Positions 41,521 to 54,027 of a stretch of 64,000 nt of DNA are shown one piece after another; within the stretch, counting starts at the first letter, position 1; each line of letters opens with the position of its first letter. The position numbers and the translations under genes were made by a program. The DNA comes from Limnomonas spitsbergensis (Eukaryota; Chlorophyta; Chlorophyceae; Chlamydomonadales), in NCBI GenBank assembly GCA_037349105.1, contig JAYJMM010000101.1, forward strand, positions 2,108,001 to 2,172,000, given 5' to 3'. The notes below the pieces were generated by a model. It searched no databases. It saw only the letters and a program-made list of their open reading frames with translations, and had not been told where the DNA came from.

Positions 41521-43806
41521 CTGCCAGGGGGTAATCAAAAGGGTTCAGGGCCTGCTAGTGGGTAATCAAAAGGGTTCAGTACCTGGCGGTGGGTAATCAA
41601 AAGGGTTCAGGGCATGCCAGGGGAATCAAAAGGGTTCAGAGCCTGTCAGTGGGTAATCAAAAGGGTTCAGGGCCTGCGGTGGGTAATCAAAAGGGTTCAG
41701 GGCCTGCCGGTGGCTAATCAAAATGGTTCAGGGCCTGCCGGTGGGTAATCAAAAGGGTTCAGGGCCTGCCAGTGAGTAATCAAAAGGGTTCAGGGCTTTC
41801 CGGTGGCTAATCAAAAGGGTTCAGATCCTGTCAGTGGGTAATCAAAAGGGTTCAGGGCCTGCTGGTGGGTAATCAAAAGGGTTCAGGGCCTGCCAGTGGG
41901 TAATCAAAAGGGTTCAGAGCCTGTCAGTGGGTAATCAAAAAGGTTCAGGGCCTGCCGGTGGGTAATCAAAAGGGTTCAGGGCCTGCCGGTGGGTAATCAA
42001 AAGGGTGCAGGGCCTGCTGGTGGGTAATCAAAAGGGTTCAGGGCCTGCCGGTGGGTAATCAAAAGGGTTCAGGGCCTGCCGGTGGGTAATCAAAAGGGTT
42101 CAGGGCCTGCCAGTGATTAATCAAAAGGGTTCAGGGCCTTCCGGTGGCTAATCAAAAGGATTCAGAGCCTGTCAAATGGTAATCAAAAAGGTTCAAGGCC
42201 TTCCAGTGGCTAATCAAAAGGGTTCAAGGCCTGCTGGTGGGTAATCAAAAGGGTTCAGGGCCTGCCAGGGGGTAATCAAAAGGGTTCAGGGCTTGCTGGT
42301 GGGTAATCAAAAGGGTTCATGGTCTGGCAATGGGTAATCAAAAGGGTTCAGGGCCTGCCAGGGGGTAATCAAAAAAGTTCAGGCTTGCTGGTGGGTAATC
42401 AAAAGGGTTCAGGGCTTGCTGGTGGGTAATCAAAAGGGTTCAGGGCCTGCCGGTGGGTAATCAAAAGGGTTCAGGGCCTGCTGGTGGGTATTCAAAAGGG
42501 TTCAGGGCCTGCCAGGGGGTAATCAAAAGGGTTCAGGGCTTGCAGGTGGGTAATCAAAAGGGTTCAGGGCCTGGCGGTGGGTAATCAAAAGGGTTCAGGG
42601 CCTGCTCGTGGGTAATCAAAAGGGTTCAGGGCCTGCCGGTGGGTAATCAAAAGGGTTCAGGGCCTGCCAGGGGGTAATCAAAAGGGTTCAGGGCCTGCTA
42701 GTGGGTAATCAAAAGGGTTCAGTACCTGGCGGTGGGTAATCAAAAGGGTTCAGGGCATGCCAGGGGAATCAAAAGGGTTCAGAGCCTGTCAGTGGGTAAT
42801 CAAAAGGGTTCAGGGCCTGCGGTGGGTAATCAAAAGGGTTCAGGGCCTGCTGGTGGCTAATCAAAATGGTTCAGGGCCTGCCGGTGGGTAATCAAAAGGG
42901 TTCAGGGCCTGCCAGTGAGTAATCAAAAGGGTTCAGGGCTTTCCGGTGGCTAATCAAAAGGGTTCAGATCCTGTCAGTGGGTAATCAAAAGGGTTCAGGG
43001 CCTGCTGGTGGGTAATCAAAAGGGTTCAGGGCCTGCCAGTGGGTAATCAAAAGGGTTCAGAGCCTGTCAGTGGGTAATCAAAAAGGTTCAGGGCCTGCCG
43101 GTGGGTAATCAAAAGGGTTCAGGGCCTGCCGGTGGGTAATCAAAAGGGTGCAGGGCCTGCTGGTGGGTAATCAAAAGGGTTCAGGGCCTGCCGGTGGGTA
43201 ATCAAAAGGGTTCAGGGCCTGCCGGTGGGTAATCAAAAGGGTTCAGGGCCTGCCAGTGATTAATCAAAAGGGTTCAGGGCCTTCCGGTGGCTAATCAAAA
43301 GGATTCAGAGCCTGTCAAATGGTAATCAAAAAGGTTCAAGGCCTTCCAGTGGCTAATCAAAAGGGTTCAAGGCCTGCTGGTGGGTAATCAAAAGGGTTCA
43401 GGGCCTGCCAGGGGGTAATCAAAAGGGTTCAGGGCTTGCTGGTGGGTAATCAAAAGGGTTCATGGTCTGGCAATGGGTAATCAAAAGGGTTCAGGGCCTG
43501 CCAGGGGGTAATCAAAAAAGTTCAGGCTTGCTGGTGGGTAATCAAAAGGGTTCAGGGCTTGCTGGTGGGTAATCAAAAGGGTTCAGGGCCTGCCGGTGGG
43601 TAATCAAAAGGGTTCAGGGCCTGCTGGTGGGTATTCAAAAGGGTTCAGGGCCTGCCAGGGGGTAATCAAAAGGGTTCAGGGCTTGCAGGTGGGTAATCAA
43701 AAGGGTTCAGGGCCTGCTGGTGGGTAATCAAAAGGGTTCAGGGCCTGCTCGTGGGTAATCAAAAGGGTTCAGGGCCTGCCGGTGGGTAATCAAAAGGGTT
43801 CAGGGC
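41521..43806 (+). repeat. 1143-bp tandem duplication inside satellite A
   Basis: Rare markers recur exactly 1143 bp apart: TTCAGTACCTGG at 41578/42721 region, ATGCCAGGGGAATC, and AATCAAAAAAGTTCAGG at 42367 and 43510. The copies are about 41521-42663 and 42664-43806 and differ at only a few positions, so the event is recent. Confidence 0.88.
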
Positions 43807-46769
43807 CTGGCGGTGGGTAATCAAAAGGGTTCAGGGCCTGTTGGTGGGTAATCAAAAGGGTTCAGAGCCTGTCAGTGGGTAATCAAAAAGGTTCAAAGCC
43901 TGCCGGTGGGTAATCAAAAGGGTTCAGGGCCTGCCGGTGGGTAATCAAAAGGGTTCAGGGCCTGCTGGTGGGTAATCAAAAGGGTTCAGGGCCTGCCGGT
44001 GGGTAATCAAAAGGGTTCAGGGCCTGGTGGTGGGTAATCAAAAGGGTTCAGGGCCTGCCAGTGAGAAATCAAAAGGGTTCAGGGCCTTCCGGTGGGTAAT
44101 CAAAAGGGTTCAGGGCCTGCCAGGGGGTAATCAAAAGGGTTCAGGGCTTGCTGGTGGGTAATCAAAAGGGTTCATGGTCTGGCGGTGGGTAATCAAAAGG
44201 GTTCAGGGCCTGCAAGGGGGTAATCAAAAGGGTTCAGGGCTTGCTGGTGGGTAATCAAAAGGGTTCAGGGCTTGCTGGTGGGTAATCAAAAGGGTTCAGG
44301 GCCTGCCAGTGAGTAATAAAAAGGGTTCAGGGCCTGCCAGGGGGTAATCAAAAGGGTTCAGGGCCTGCTGGTGGGTAATCAAAAGGGTTCAGGGCCTGCT
44401 GGTGGGTAATCAAAAGGGTTCAGGGCCTGCTGGTGGGTAATAAAAAGGGCTCAGGGCCTGTTGGTGGGTAATCAAAAGGGTTCAGAGCCTGTCAGTGGGT
44501 AATCAAAAAGGTTCAGGGCCTGCCGGTGGGTAATCAAATGGGTTCTGGGCCTGCCGGTGGGTAATCAAAAGGGTTCAGGGCCTGCCGGTGGCTAATCAAA
44601 AGGGTTCAGGGCCTGCTGGTGGGTAATCAAAAGGGTCCAGGGCCTGCTGGTGGGTAATCAAAAGGGTTCAGGGCCTGCCAGGGGGTAATCAAAAGGGTTC
44701 AGAGCCTGTCAGTGGGTAATCAAAAAGGTTCAGGGCCTGCCAGGGGGTAATCAAAAGGGTTCAGGGCCTGCCGGTGGGTAATCAAAAGGGTTCAGGGCCT
44801 GCTGGTGGGTAATCAAAAGGGTTCAGGGCCTGCCGGTAGGTAATCAAAAGGGCTCAGGGCCTGCCAGGGGGTAATCAAAAGGGTTCAGGGCCTGCCAGTG
44901 AGTAATCAAAAGGGTTCAGGGCCTTCCGGTGGCTAATCAAAAGGGTTCAGAGCCTGTCAGTTGGTAATCAAAAAGGTTCAAGGCCTTCCAGTGGCTAATC
45001 AAAGGGTTCAAGGCCTGCTGGTGGGTAATCAAAAGGGTTCAGGGCCTGCTGGTGGGTAATCAAAAGGGTTCAGGGCCTGCCAGGGGGTAATCAAAAGGGT
45101 TCAGGGCTTGCTGGTGGGTAATCAAAAGGGTTCATGGTCTGGCGGTGGGTAATCAAAAGGGTTCAGGGCCTGTTGGTGGGTAATCAAAAGGGTTCAGGGC
45201 TTGCTGGTGGGTAATCAAAAGGGTTCAGGGCTTGCTGGTGGGTAATCAAAAGGGTTCAAGGCCTGCCGGTGGGTAATCAAAAGGGTTCAGGGCCTGCCAG
45301 GGGGTAATCAAAAGGGTTCAGGGCCTGCTGGTGGCTAATCAAAAGGGTTCAGGGCCTGCTGGTGGGTAATCAAAAGGGTTCAGGGCCTGGCGGTGGGTAA
45401 TCAAAAGGGTTCAGGGCCTGTTGGTGGGTAATCAAAAGGGTTCAGAGCCTGTCAGTGGGTAATCAAAAAGGTTCAGGGCCTGCCGGTGGGTAATCAAATG
45501 GGTTCTGGGCCTGCCGGTGGGTAATCAAAAGGGTTCAGGGCCTGCTGGTGGCTAATCAAAAGGGTTCTGGGCTTGTCGGTGGCTAATCAAAAGGGTTCAG
45601 GCCCTGCCGGTGGGTAATCAAAAGGGTTCAGGGCCTTCCGGTGGCTAATCAAAAGGGTTCAGGGCTTTCCGGTGGCTAATCAAAAGGGTTCAGAGCCTGT
45701 CAGTGGGTAATCAAAATGGTTCAAGGCCTGCTGGTGGGTAATCAAAAGGGTTCAGGGCCTGCTGGTGTGTAATCAAAAGGGTTCAGGGCCTGCCAGTGGG
45801 TAATCAAAAGGGTTCAGGGCCTGCCAGTGAGTAATCAAAAGGGGTCAGGGCCTGCTGGTGGGTAATCAAAAGGGTTCAAGGCCTGCCAGGGGGTAATCAA
45901 AAGGGTTCAGGGCCTGCTGGTGGCTAATCAAAAGGGTTCAGGGCCTGCCGGTGGCTAATCAAAGGGTTCAGGGCCTGCCGGTGGGTAATCAAAAGGGTTC
46001 AGGGCCTGCCAGTGAGTAATCAAAAGGGTTCAGGGCCTGCCGGTGGGTAAGCAAAAGGGTTCAGGGCCTGCCAGTGAGTAATCAAAAGGGTTCAGGGCCT
46101 TCCGGTGGCTAATCAAAAGGGTTCAGAGCCTGTCAGTTGGTAATCAAAAAGGTTCAAGGCCTTCCAGTGGCTAATGAAAAGGGTTCAAGGCCTGCTGGTG
46201 GGTAATCAAAAGGGTTCAGGGCCTGCCGGTGGGTAATCAAAAGGGTTCAGGGCCTGCCAGTGAGTAATCAAAAGGGTTCAGGGCCTGCCGGTGGGTAAGT
46301 AAAAGGGTTCAGGGCCTGCCAGTGAGTAATCAAAAGGGTTCAGGGCCTTCCGGTGGCTAATCAAAAGGGTTCAGAGCCTGTCAGTTGGTAATCAAAAAGG
46401 TTCAAGGCCTTCCAGTGGCTAATCAAAAGGGTTCAAGGCCTGCTGGTGGGTAATCAAAAGGGTTCAGGGCCTGCTGGTGGGTAATCAAAAGGGTTCAGGG
46501 CCTGCCAGGGGGGAATCAAAAGGGTTCAGGGCCTGCTGGTGGGTAATCAAAAGGGCTCATGGTCTGGCGGTGTGTAATCAAAAGGGTTCAGGGCCGGCCA
46601 GGGGGTAATCAAAAGGGTTCAGGGCTTGCTGGTGGGTAATCAAAAGGGTTCAGGGCCTGCTGGTGGGTAATCAAAAGGGTTCAGGGCATGGCGGTGGGTA
46701 ATCAAAAGGGTTCAGGGCCTGTTGGTGGGTAATCAAAAGGGTTCAGAGCCTGTCAGTGGGTAATCAAAA

Positions 46770-49700
46770 AGGTTCAGGGCCTGCCGGTGGGTAATCAAAT
46801 GGGTTCTGGGCCTGCCGGTGGGTAATCAAAAGGGTTCAGGGCCAGCGATGGGTAATCAAAAGGGTTCAGGGCCTGCCGGTGGCTAATCAAAAGGGTTCAG
46901 GGCCTGCCGGTGGGTAATCAAAAGGGTTCAGGGCCTGCCAGTGAGTAATCAAAAGGGTGCAGGGCTTTCTGGTGGCTAATCAAGAGGGTTCAGAGCCTGT
47001 CAGTGGGTAATCAAAATGGTTCAAGGCCTGCTGGTGGGTAATCAAAAGGGTTCAGGGCCTGCTGGTGTGTAATCAAAAGGGTTCAGGGCCTGCCGGTGGG
47101 TAATCAAAAGGGTTTAGGGCCTGCCAGGGGGTAATCAAAAGGGTTCAGGGCCTGCTGGTGGGTAATAAAAAGGGTTCAGGGCCTGCCAGGGGGTAATCAA
47201 AAGGTTCAGGGCCTGCTGGTGGGTAATCAAAAGGGTTCAGGGCCTGCTGGTGGGTAATCAAAAGGGTTCAGGGCCTGCCGGTGGCTAATCAAAAGGGCTC
47301 AGGGCCTGCCGGTGGGTAATCAAAAGGGTGCAGGGCCTGCCAGAGAGTAATCAAAAGGGTTCAGGGCCTGCCGGTGGGTAATCAAAAGGGTTCAGAGCCT
47401 GTCAGTGGGTAATCGAAAAGGTTCAGGGCCTTCCAGTGGCTAATCAAAAGGGTTCAAGGCCTGCCGGTGGGTAATCAAAAGGGTTCAGGGCCTGCTGGTG
47501 GGTAATCAAAAGGGTTCAGGGCCTGCTGGTGGGTAATCAAAAGGGTTCAGGGCCTGTCGGTGGGTAATCAAAAGGGTTCAGGGCCTGCCAGGGTGTAATC
47601 AAAAGGGTTCAGGGCTTGCTGGTGGGTAATCAAAAGGGTTCAGGGCCTGCTGGTGGGTAATCAAAAGGGTTCAGGGCCTGCCAGGGGGTAATCAAAAGGG
47701 TTCAGGGCTTGCTGGTGGGTAATCAAAAGGATTCAGGGCTTGCTGATGGGTAATCAAAAGGGTTCAGGGCATGCCGGTGGGTAATCAAAAGGGTTCAGGG
47801 CCTGCCGGTGGGTAATCAAAAGGGTTCAGGGCTTGCTGGTGGGTAATCAAAAGGGTTCAGGGCCTGCTGGTGGGTAATCAAAAGGGTTCAGAGCCTGTCA
47901 GTGGGTAATCAAAAGGGTTCAGGGCATTCCGGTGGCTACTCAAAAGGGTTCAAGGCTTACTGGTGGGTTATCAAAAGGGTTCAGGGCCTGCTGGTGGGTA
48001 ATCAAAAGGGTTCAGGGACTGCCAGGGGGTAATGAAAAGGGTTCAGGGCCTGCCGGTGGGTAATCAAAAGGGTTCAGGACCTGCTGGTGGGTAATCAAAA
48101 GGGATCAGGGCCTTCCGGTGGGTAATCAAAAGGGTTCAGGGCCTGCCGGTGGGTAATCAAAAGGGTTCAGGGCCTGCCGGTGGGTAATCAAAAGGGTTCA
48201 GGGCCTGCCAGGGGGTAATCAAAAGGGTTCAGGGCCTGCTGGTGGGTAATCAAAAGGGTTCAGGGCCTGCCAGGGGGTAATCAAAAGGGTTCAGGGCCTG
48301 CTGGTGGGTAATCAATAGGGTTCAGGGCCTGCCAGGGGGTAATCAAAAGGGTTCAGGGCCTGCTGGTGGGTAACCAAAAGGCTTCAAGGCCTGCTGGTGG
48401 GTAATCAAAAGGGTTCAGGGCCTGTCAGGGGGTAATCAAAAGGGTTCAGGGCCTGCCGGTGGGTAATCAAAAGGGTTCAGGGCCTGATGATGGGTAATCA
48501 AAAGGGTTCAGGGCCTGCTGGTGGGTTATCAAAAGGGTTCAAGGCCTGTTAGGGGGTAATCAAAAGGGTTCAGGGCCTGCTGGTGGGTAATCAAAAGGGT
48601 TGAGGGCCTGCTGGTGGGTAATCAAAAGGGTTCAGGGCCTGCCGGTGGGTAATCAAATGGGTTCTGGGCCTGCCGGTGGGTAATCAAAAGGGTTCAGGGC
48701 CAGCGATGGGTAATCAAAAGGGTTCAGGGCCTGCCGGTGGCTAATCAAAAGGGTTCAGGGCCTGCCGGTGGGTAATCAAAAGGGTTCAGGGCCTGCCAGT
48801 GAGTAATCAAAAGGGTGCAGGGCTTTCTGGTGGCTAATCAAGAGGGTTCAGAGCCTGTCAGTGGGTAATCAAAATGGTTCAAGGCCTGCTGGTGGGTAAT
48901 CAAAAGGGTTCAGGGCCTGCTGGTGTGTAATCAAAAGGGTTCAGGGCCTGCCGGTGGGTAATCAAAAGGGTTTAGGGCCTGCCAGGGGGTAATCAAAAGG
49001 GTTCAGGGCCTGCTGGTGGGTAATCAAAAGGGTTCAGGGCCTGCCAGGGGGTAATCAAAAGGTTCAGGGCCTGCTGGTGGGTAATCAAAAGGGTTCAGGG
49101 CCTGCTGGTGGGTAATCAAAAGGGTTCAGGGCCTGCCGGTGGCTAATCAAAAGGGCTCAGGGCCTGCCGGTGGGTAATCAAAAGGGTGCAGGGCCTGCCA
49201 GAGAGTAATCAAAAGGGTTCAGGGCCTGCCGGTGGGTAATCAAAAGGGTTCAGAGCCTGTCAGTGGGTAATCGAAAAGGTTCAGGGCCTTCCAGTGGCTA
49301 ATCAAAAGGGTTCAAGGCCTGCCGGTGGGTAATCAAAAGGGTTCAGGGCCTGCTGGTGGGTAATCAAAAGGGTTCAGGGCCTGCTGGTGGGTAATCAAAA
49401 GGGTTCAGGGCCTGTCGGTGGGTAATCAAAAGGGTTCAGGGCCTGCCAGGGTGTAATCAAAAGGGTTCAGGGCTTGCTGGTGGGTAATCAAAAGGGTTCA
49501 GGGCCTGCTGGTGGGTAATCAAAAGGGTTCAGGGCCTGCCAGGGGGTAATCAAAAAAGTTCAGGGCTTGCTGGTGGGTAATCAAAAGGATTCAGGGCTTG
49601 CTGATGGGTAATCAAAAGGGTTCAGGGCATGCCGGTGGGTAATCAAAAGGGTTCAGGGCCTGCCAGGGGGTAATCAAAAGGGTTCAGGGCTTGCTGGTGG

Positions 49701-50485
49701 GTAATCAAAAGTGTTCAGGGCCTGCTGGTGGGTAATCAAAAGGGTTCAGAGCCTGTCAGTGGGTAATCAAAAGGGTTCAGGGCATTCCGGTGGCTACTCA
49801 AAAGGGTTCAAGGCTTACTGGTGGGTTATCAAAAGGGTTCAGGGCCTGCTGGTGGGTAATCAAAAGGGTTCAGGGACTGCCAGGGGGTAATGAAAAGGGT
49901 TCAGGGCCTGCCGGTGGGTAATCAAAAGGGTTCAGGACCTGCTGGTGGGTAATCAAAAGGGATCAGGGCCTTCCGGTGGGTAATCAAAAGGGTTCAGGGC
50001 CTGCCGGTGGGTAATCAAAAGGGTTCAGGGCCTGCCGGTGGGTAATCAAAAGGGTTCAGGGCCTGCCAGGGGGTAATCAAAAGGGTTCAGGGCCTGCTGG
50101 TGGGTAATCAAAAGGGTTCAGGGCCTGCCAGGGGGTAATCAAAAGGGTTCAGGGCCTGCTGGTGGGTAATCAATAGGGTTCAGGGCCTGCCAGGGGGTAA
50201 TCAAAAGGGTTCAGGGCCTGCTGGTGGGTAACCAAAAGGCTTCAAGGCCTGCTGGTGGGTAATCAAAAGGGTTCAGGGCCTGTCAGGGGGTAATCAAAAG
50301 GGTTCAGGGCCTGCCGGTGGGTAATCAAAAGGGTTCAGGGCCTGATGATGGGTAATCAAAAGGGTTCAGGGCCTGCTGGTGGGTTATCAAAAGGGTTCAA
50401 GGCCTGTTAGGGGGTAATCAAAAGGGTTCAGGGCCTGCTGGTGGGTAATCAAAAGGGTTCAGGGCCTGCTGGTGGGTAATCAAAA
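46770..50485 (+). repeat. 1858-bp tandem duplication inside satellite A
   Basis: GGGCCAGCGATGGG (46839 and 48697), AATCAAGAGGGTTCAG (46978 and 48836) and GGCCTGTTAGGGGG (48543 and 50401) are each 1858 bp apart. The copies are about 46770-48627 and 48628-50485 and nearly identical. One short string near 47800 differs from its counterpart near 49660. Confidence 0.88.
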
Positions 50486-52893
50486 GGGTGCAGGGCCTGC
50501 CGGTGGGTAATCAAAAGGGTTCAGGGCCTGCCGGTGGGTAATCAAAAGGGTTCAGGGCCTGATGATGGGTAATCAAAAGGGTTCAGGGCCTGCCGGTGGG
50601 TAATCAAAAGGGTTCAGGGCCTGCTGGTGGGTAATAAAAAGGGTTTAGGGCCTGGCGGTGGGTTAATCAACAGAGTTCAGGCCTTGCCGGTGGGTAATCA
50701 AAAGGGTTCAGGGCCTGCCTGTGGGTAATCAAAAGGGTTCAGGGCCTGGCGGTGGCTAATCAAAAGGGTTCAGGGCCTGCTGGTGGGTAATCAAAAGGGT
50801 TCAGGGCCTGCCGGTGGGTAATCAAAAGGGTTCAGGGCCTGCCGGTGGGTAATCAAAAGGGTTCGGAACCTGCTGGTGGGTAATCAAAAGGGTTCAGGGT
50901 CTGTTGGTGGGTAATCAAAAGGGTTCAGGGCCTGCCAGGGGGTAATCAAAATGGTTCAGGGCCTGCTGGTGAGTAATCAAAAGAGTTCAGGGCCTGCCGG
51001 TGGGTAATCAAAAGGGTTCAGGGCCTGCTGGTGGGTAATCAAAAGGGTTCAGGGCCTGCCGGTGGGTAATCAAAAGTGTTCAGGGCCTGCCGGTGGGTAA
51101 TCAAAAGGGTTCAGGGCCTGCTGGTGGGTAATCAAAAGGGTTTAGGGCCTGGCGGTGGGTAATCAAAAGGGTTCAGGCCCTGCTGGTGGGTAATCAAAAG
51201 GGTTCAGGGCCTGCCGGTGGGTAATCAAAAGGGTTCAGGACCTGCCGGTGGGTAATCAAAAGGGTTCAGGGCCTGCCGGTGGGTAATCAAAGGGTTCAGG
51301 GCCTGCCGGTGGGTAATCAAAAGGGTTCAGGGCCTGCTGATGGGTAATCAAAAGGGTTCAGGGCCTGCCGGTGGGTAAGCAAAAGGGTTCAGGGCCTGCT
51401 GGTGGGTAATCAAAAGGGTTTAGGGCCTGGCGGTGGGTCATCAACAGGGTTCAGGCCCTGCCGGTGGGTAATCAAAAGGGTTCAGGGCCTGCCGGTGGGT
51501 AATCAAAAGGGTTCGGGGCCTGCCGGTGGGTAATCAAAAGGGTTCAGGGCCTGCTGGTGGGTAATTAAAAGGGTTCAGGGCCTGCCGGTGGGTAATCAAA
51601 AGGGTTCAGGGCCTGCCGGTGGGTAATCAAAAGGGTTCGGGACCTGCTGGTGGGTAATCAAAAGAGTTCAGGGTCTGTTGGTGGGTAATCAAAAGGGTTC
51701 AGGGCCTGCCAGTGGGTAATCAAAAGGGTTCAGGGTCTGTTGGTGGGTAATCAAAAGGGTTCAGGGCCTGCCAGTGGGTAATCAAAAGGGTTCAGGGCCT
51801 GCTGGTGGGTAATCAAAAGGGTTCAGGGCCTGCCGGTGGGTAATCAAAAGGGTTCAGGGCCTGCCGGTGGGTAATCAAAAGGGTTCAGGGCCTGCCGGTG
51901 GGTAATCAAAAGGGTTCAGGGCCTGCTGGTGGGTAATCAAAAGGGTTCAGGGCCTGGCGGTGGGTAATCAAAAGGGTTCAGGGCCTGCTGGTGGGTAATC
52001 AAAAGGGTTCAGGGCCTGCTGGTGGGTAATCAAAAGGGTTCAGGGCCTGCTGGTGGGTAATCAAAAGGGTTCAGGGCCTGCCAGTGGGTAATCAAAAGGG
52101 TTCAGGGCCTGCCGGTGGGTAATGAAAAGGGTTCAGGGCCTGTTGGTGGGTAATCAAGAGGGTGAAGGGCCAGCTGGTGGGTAATCAAAAGGGTTCAGGG
52201 CCTGCTGGTGGGTAATCAAAAGGGTTCAGGGCCTGCCGGTGGGTAATGAAAAGGGTTCAGGGCCTGTTGGTGGGTAATCAAAAGGGTTCAGGGCCAGCTG
52301 GTTGGTAATCAAAAGGGTTCAGGGCCTACTGGTGGGTAATCAAAAGGGTTCAGGGCCTGCTGGTAGGTAATCAAAAGGGTTCAGGGCCTGCTGGTGGGTA
52401 ATCAAAAGGGTTCAGGGCCTGCCGGTGGGTAATCAAAAGGGTTCAGGGCCTGCCGGTGGGTAATCAAAAGGGTTCAGGGCCTGCTGTTAATTAAAAGGGT
52501 TCAGGGCCTGCTGTTAATTAAATGGGTTCAGGGCCTGCCGGTGGGTTATGAAAAGTGTCCAGGGCCTGCCAGTGGGTAATCAAAAGGGTATGAGGCCTGT
52601 TTGCGAGTTGTGAAAAGGGTGAGGGCCTGTTTGCGGGTAAGTTAATGGGCACAGGGCCTGCCACTAGGTAATAATAAGGCGAAGGGCCTGCTGGGTGGGA
52701 TGATATGGCCTGGCTTCAAATTTTGACACTGAACCTGGATGCCAGAGGCTTGCCGAGAAACACAAAATATTGTGCGAGTAAGGGGCCTGCTGGGTGGGTC
52801 ATATAACTCGTGTGGGGCTTTAGCTGGGTTGCAGTCCCAAGTGCCATCTTTCTGCCCAGGGTGATTTCAACAAGTAAAGACCCCCCTCTCCAC

Positions 52894-52955
52894 CTGTCAT
52901 TCATAGCATGTGGTGACCATGACAGCTCAGCGACACCTGAGGTCATAACTCTCAC
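52894..52955 (-). pseudogene. WRAP73: Internally deleted copy of the 179-bp WD40 exon
   Basis: Minus strand: VAELSWSPH joins directly to AMNDRWR, keeping the WSP core and the region of the donor (GACAG|GTGGAG) but losing about 65 bp in the middle. Downstream TLGRKMALGT matches SLGDHKMAHGT of unit 1, a possible next-exon remnant. It is an extra copy in addition to 53323-53495. Confidence 0.6.
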
Positions 52956-53322
52956 ACTGAGGCCAGGGGTCCACTATGCGAGTGATCAAAAGGGTTCAGG
53001 GCCTGCTGGAGGGTAGTTAGGGTTCAGGGCCTGCCGGGTTCTAACAAACAACCAAGCAATAGGCTCGGATAAACGAACTTGGTTCCGGGAGCCTGCCGAG
53101 CAACACAAAATAGATAGCCGACAGGATACCCCTCTCAAACTCAGAGGCCATGAAGGGTAGAGCAGAAGGGTAGGAGCCATATGTGCCCAACCGCATCATA
53201 CGAGTCAGCGAGGGGCCTGCCTTGAGGGCTAGAGCTGGGTTGCAAAGAGGGTTATGTCCCATGCGCCATCTTGTGATCTTCCGAGGAGATTTAAACTAGT
53301 ACAGGCCGACTGCACCGCACAC

Positions 53323-53495
53323 CTGCCATCGATAGCACGCACCGGCACACATCAGGTGAGTGGACCATCCAGCAGCGCCACACAGCCCCCATCCGGCGAC
53401 CATGAAAGCTCAGTGGCATCAGATGTTTCGAAACGGTGCAGCTGGGACAAGAAGGCCGTGTCATAAACCCTGACATGGTCCCGACATTCGTACCG
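53323..53495 (-). pseudogene. WRAP73: WRAP73-like 179-bp WD40 exon, unit 3, 6-bp shorter with stop
   Basis: Acceptor CCCCTCAG|CGG and donor GATGGCAG|GTGTGC. It encodes ATELSWSPDGGCVALLDG, then LT, an in-frame TGA, and CVPVRAIDG. It lacks 6 bp where other copies have PTSTSDA. A damaged satellite A stub at about 52985-53035 lies between this and the deleted copy. The stop and deletion indicate a dead exon. Confidence 0.66.
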
Positions 53496-54027
53496 CTGAG
53501 GGGGGGGTGAGGAGGGTGAGGGGTTGAGGTTAAGAGATGAGGGAAGGGTCAGTGTGCGGGGCTAGAGGTTTGGAAGTGACGCAGCATAACCTATGAGACG
53601 ATGTCCATTGACTGGGCTAGTGGGTAGTGTAAAGGGTTTGGGGGGCTTGGGGTTGCTCACATCTCCTCTATTCTTTCAAGTGAGGATGTGTGGAAGGGCG
53701 GGGACGCAGCAGGAGGCATAGGGCTTAGGAATGTGAGAGGTTGGGGAGAGGACATTCCACTGGACTGGTTTCCACGGGTTGCATTTGTAACAGAAAATCA
53801 AAGGACACAAAAAAGGGCAGAATGGGAGATGTACTGGAGATGTCTCTAGAGTTATAATTATACTGAAGGCGATAACGGCCGTTAGTTAGTCCTGCTGATG
53901 GCACGCTGACAGCTGTTTTGGTCTTATGAGCGCTTTCCGCTACATTTCAGCTACATCAAGGTAGGTAGCCTAGGGTTCTGGTGGCATTAAACCCTGTAAC
54001 TTGACCTGCTGGCTGCTGCCTAGCTGA
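53496..54027. other. Conserved block before satellite C, unit 3
   Basis: Aligned to 18724-18760 and then 19620-20114; most of the tandem exon-start copies present in unit 2 are absent here. The junction falls near AGAGATGAGGGAAGGGTCAG (about 53533), where two repeat spacers were joined by deletion. Confidence 0.55.

Larger units (their letters stand above)
39396..52705 (+). repeat. Satellite A main array, 13.3 kb of 31-bp units
   Basis: About 430 units (consensus GGGTAATCAAAAGGGTTCAG then GGCCTGCCGGT), more homogeneous than the left array. Recurrent variants (GGTGGCTAATC, CCAGGGGGTAATC, AGAGCCTGTCAGTGGG, CTTCCAGTGGC) form haplotype-like strings that reveal larger duplications. On the minus strand each unit reads like a pyrimidine-rich tract with CACCGGCAG|G, an acceptor-like sequence. 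It fills the intron between the 179-bp and 152-bp WD40 exons. Confidence 0.97.

Noticed and set aside
39396..52705. CRISPR-like array
   Set aside because: Repeats are contiguous 31-bp units without unique spacers, in a eukaryotic genomic context.
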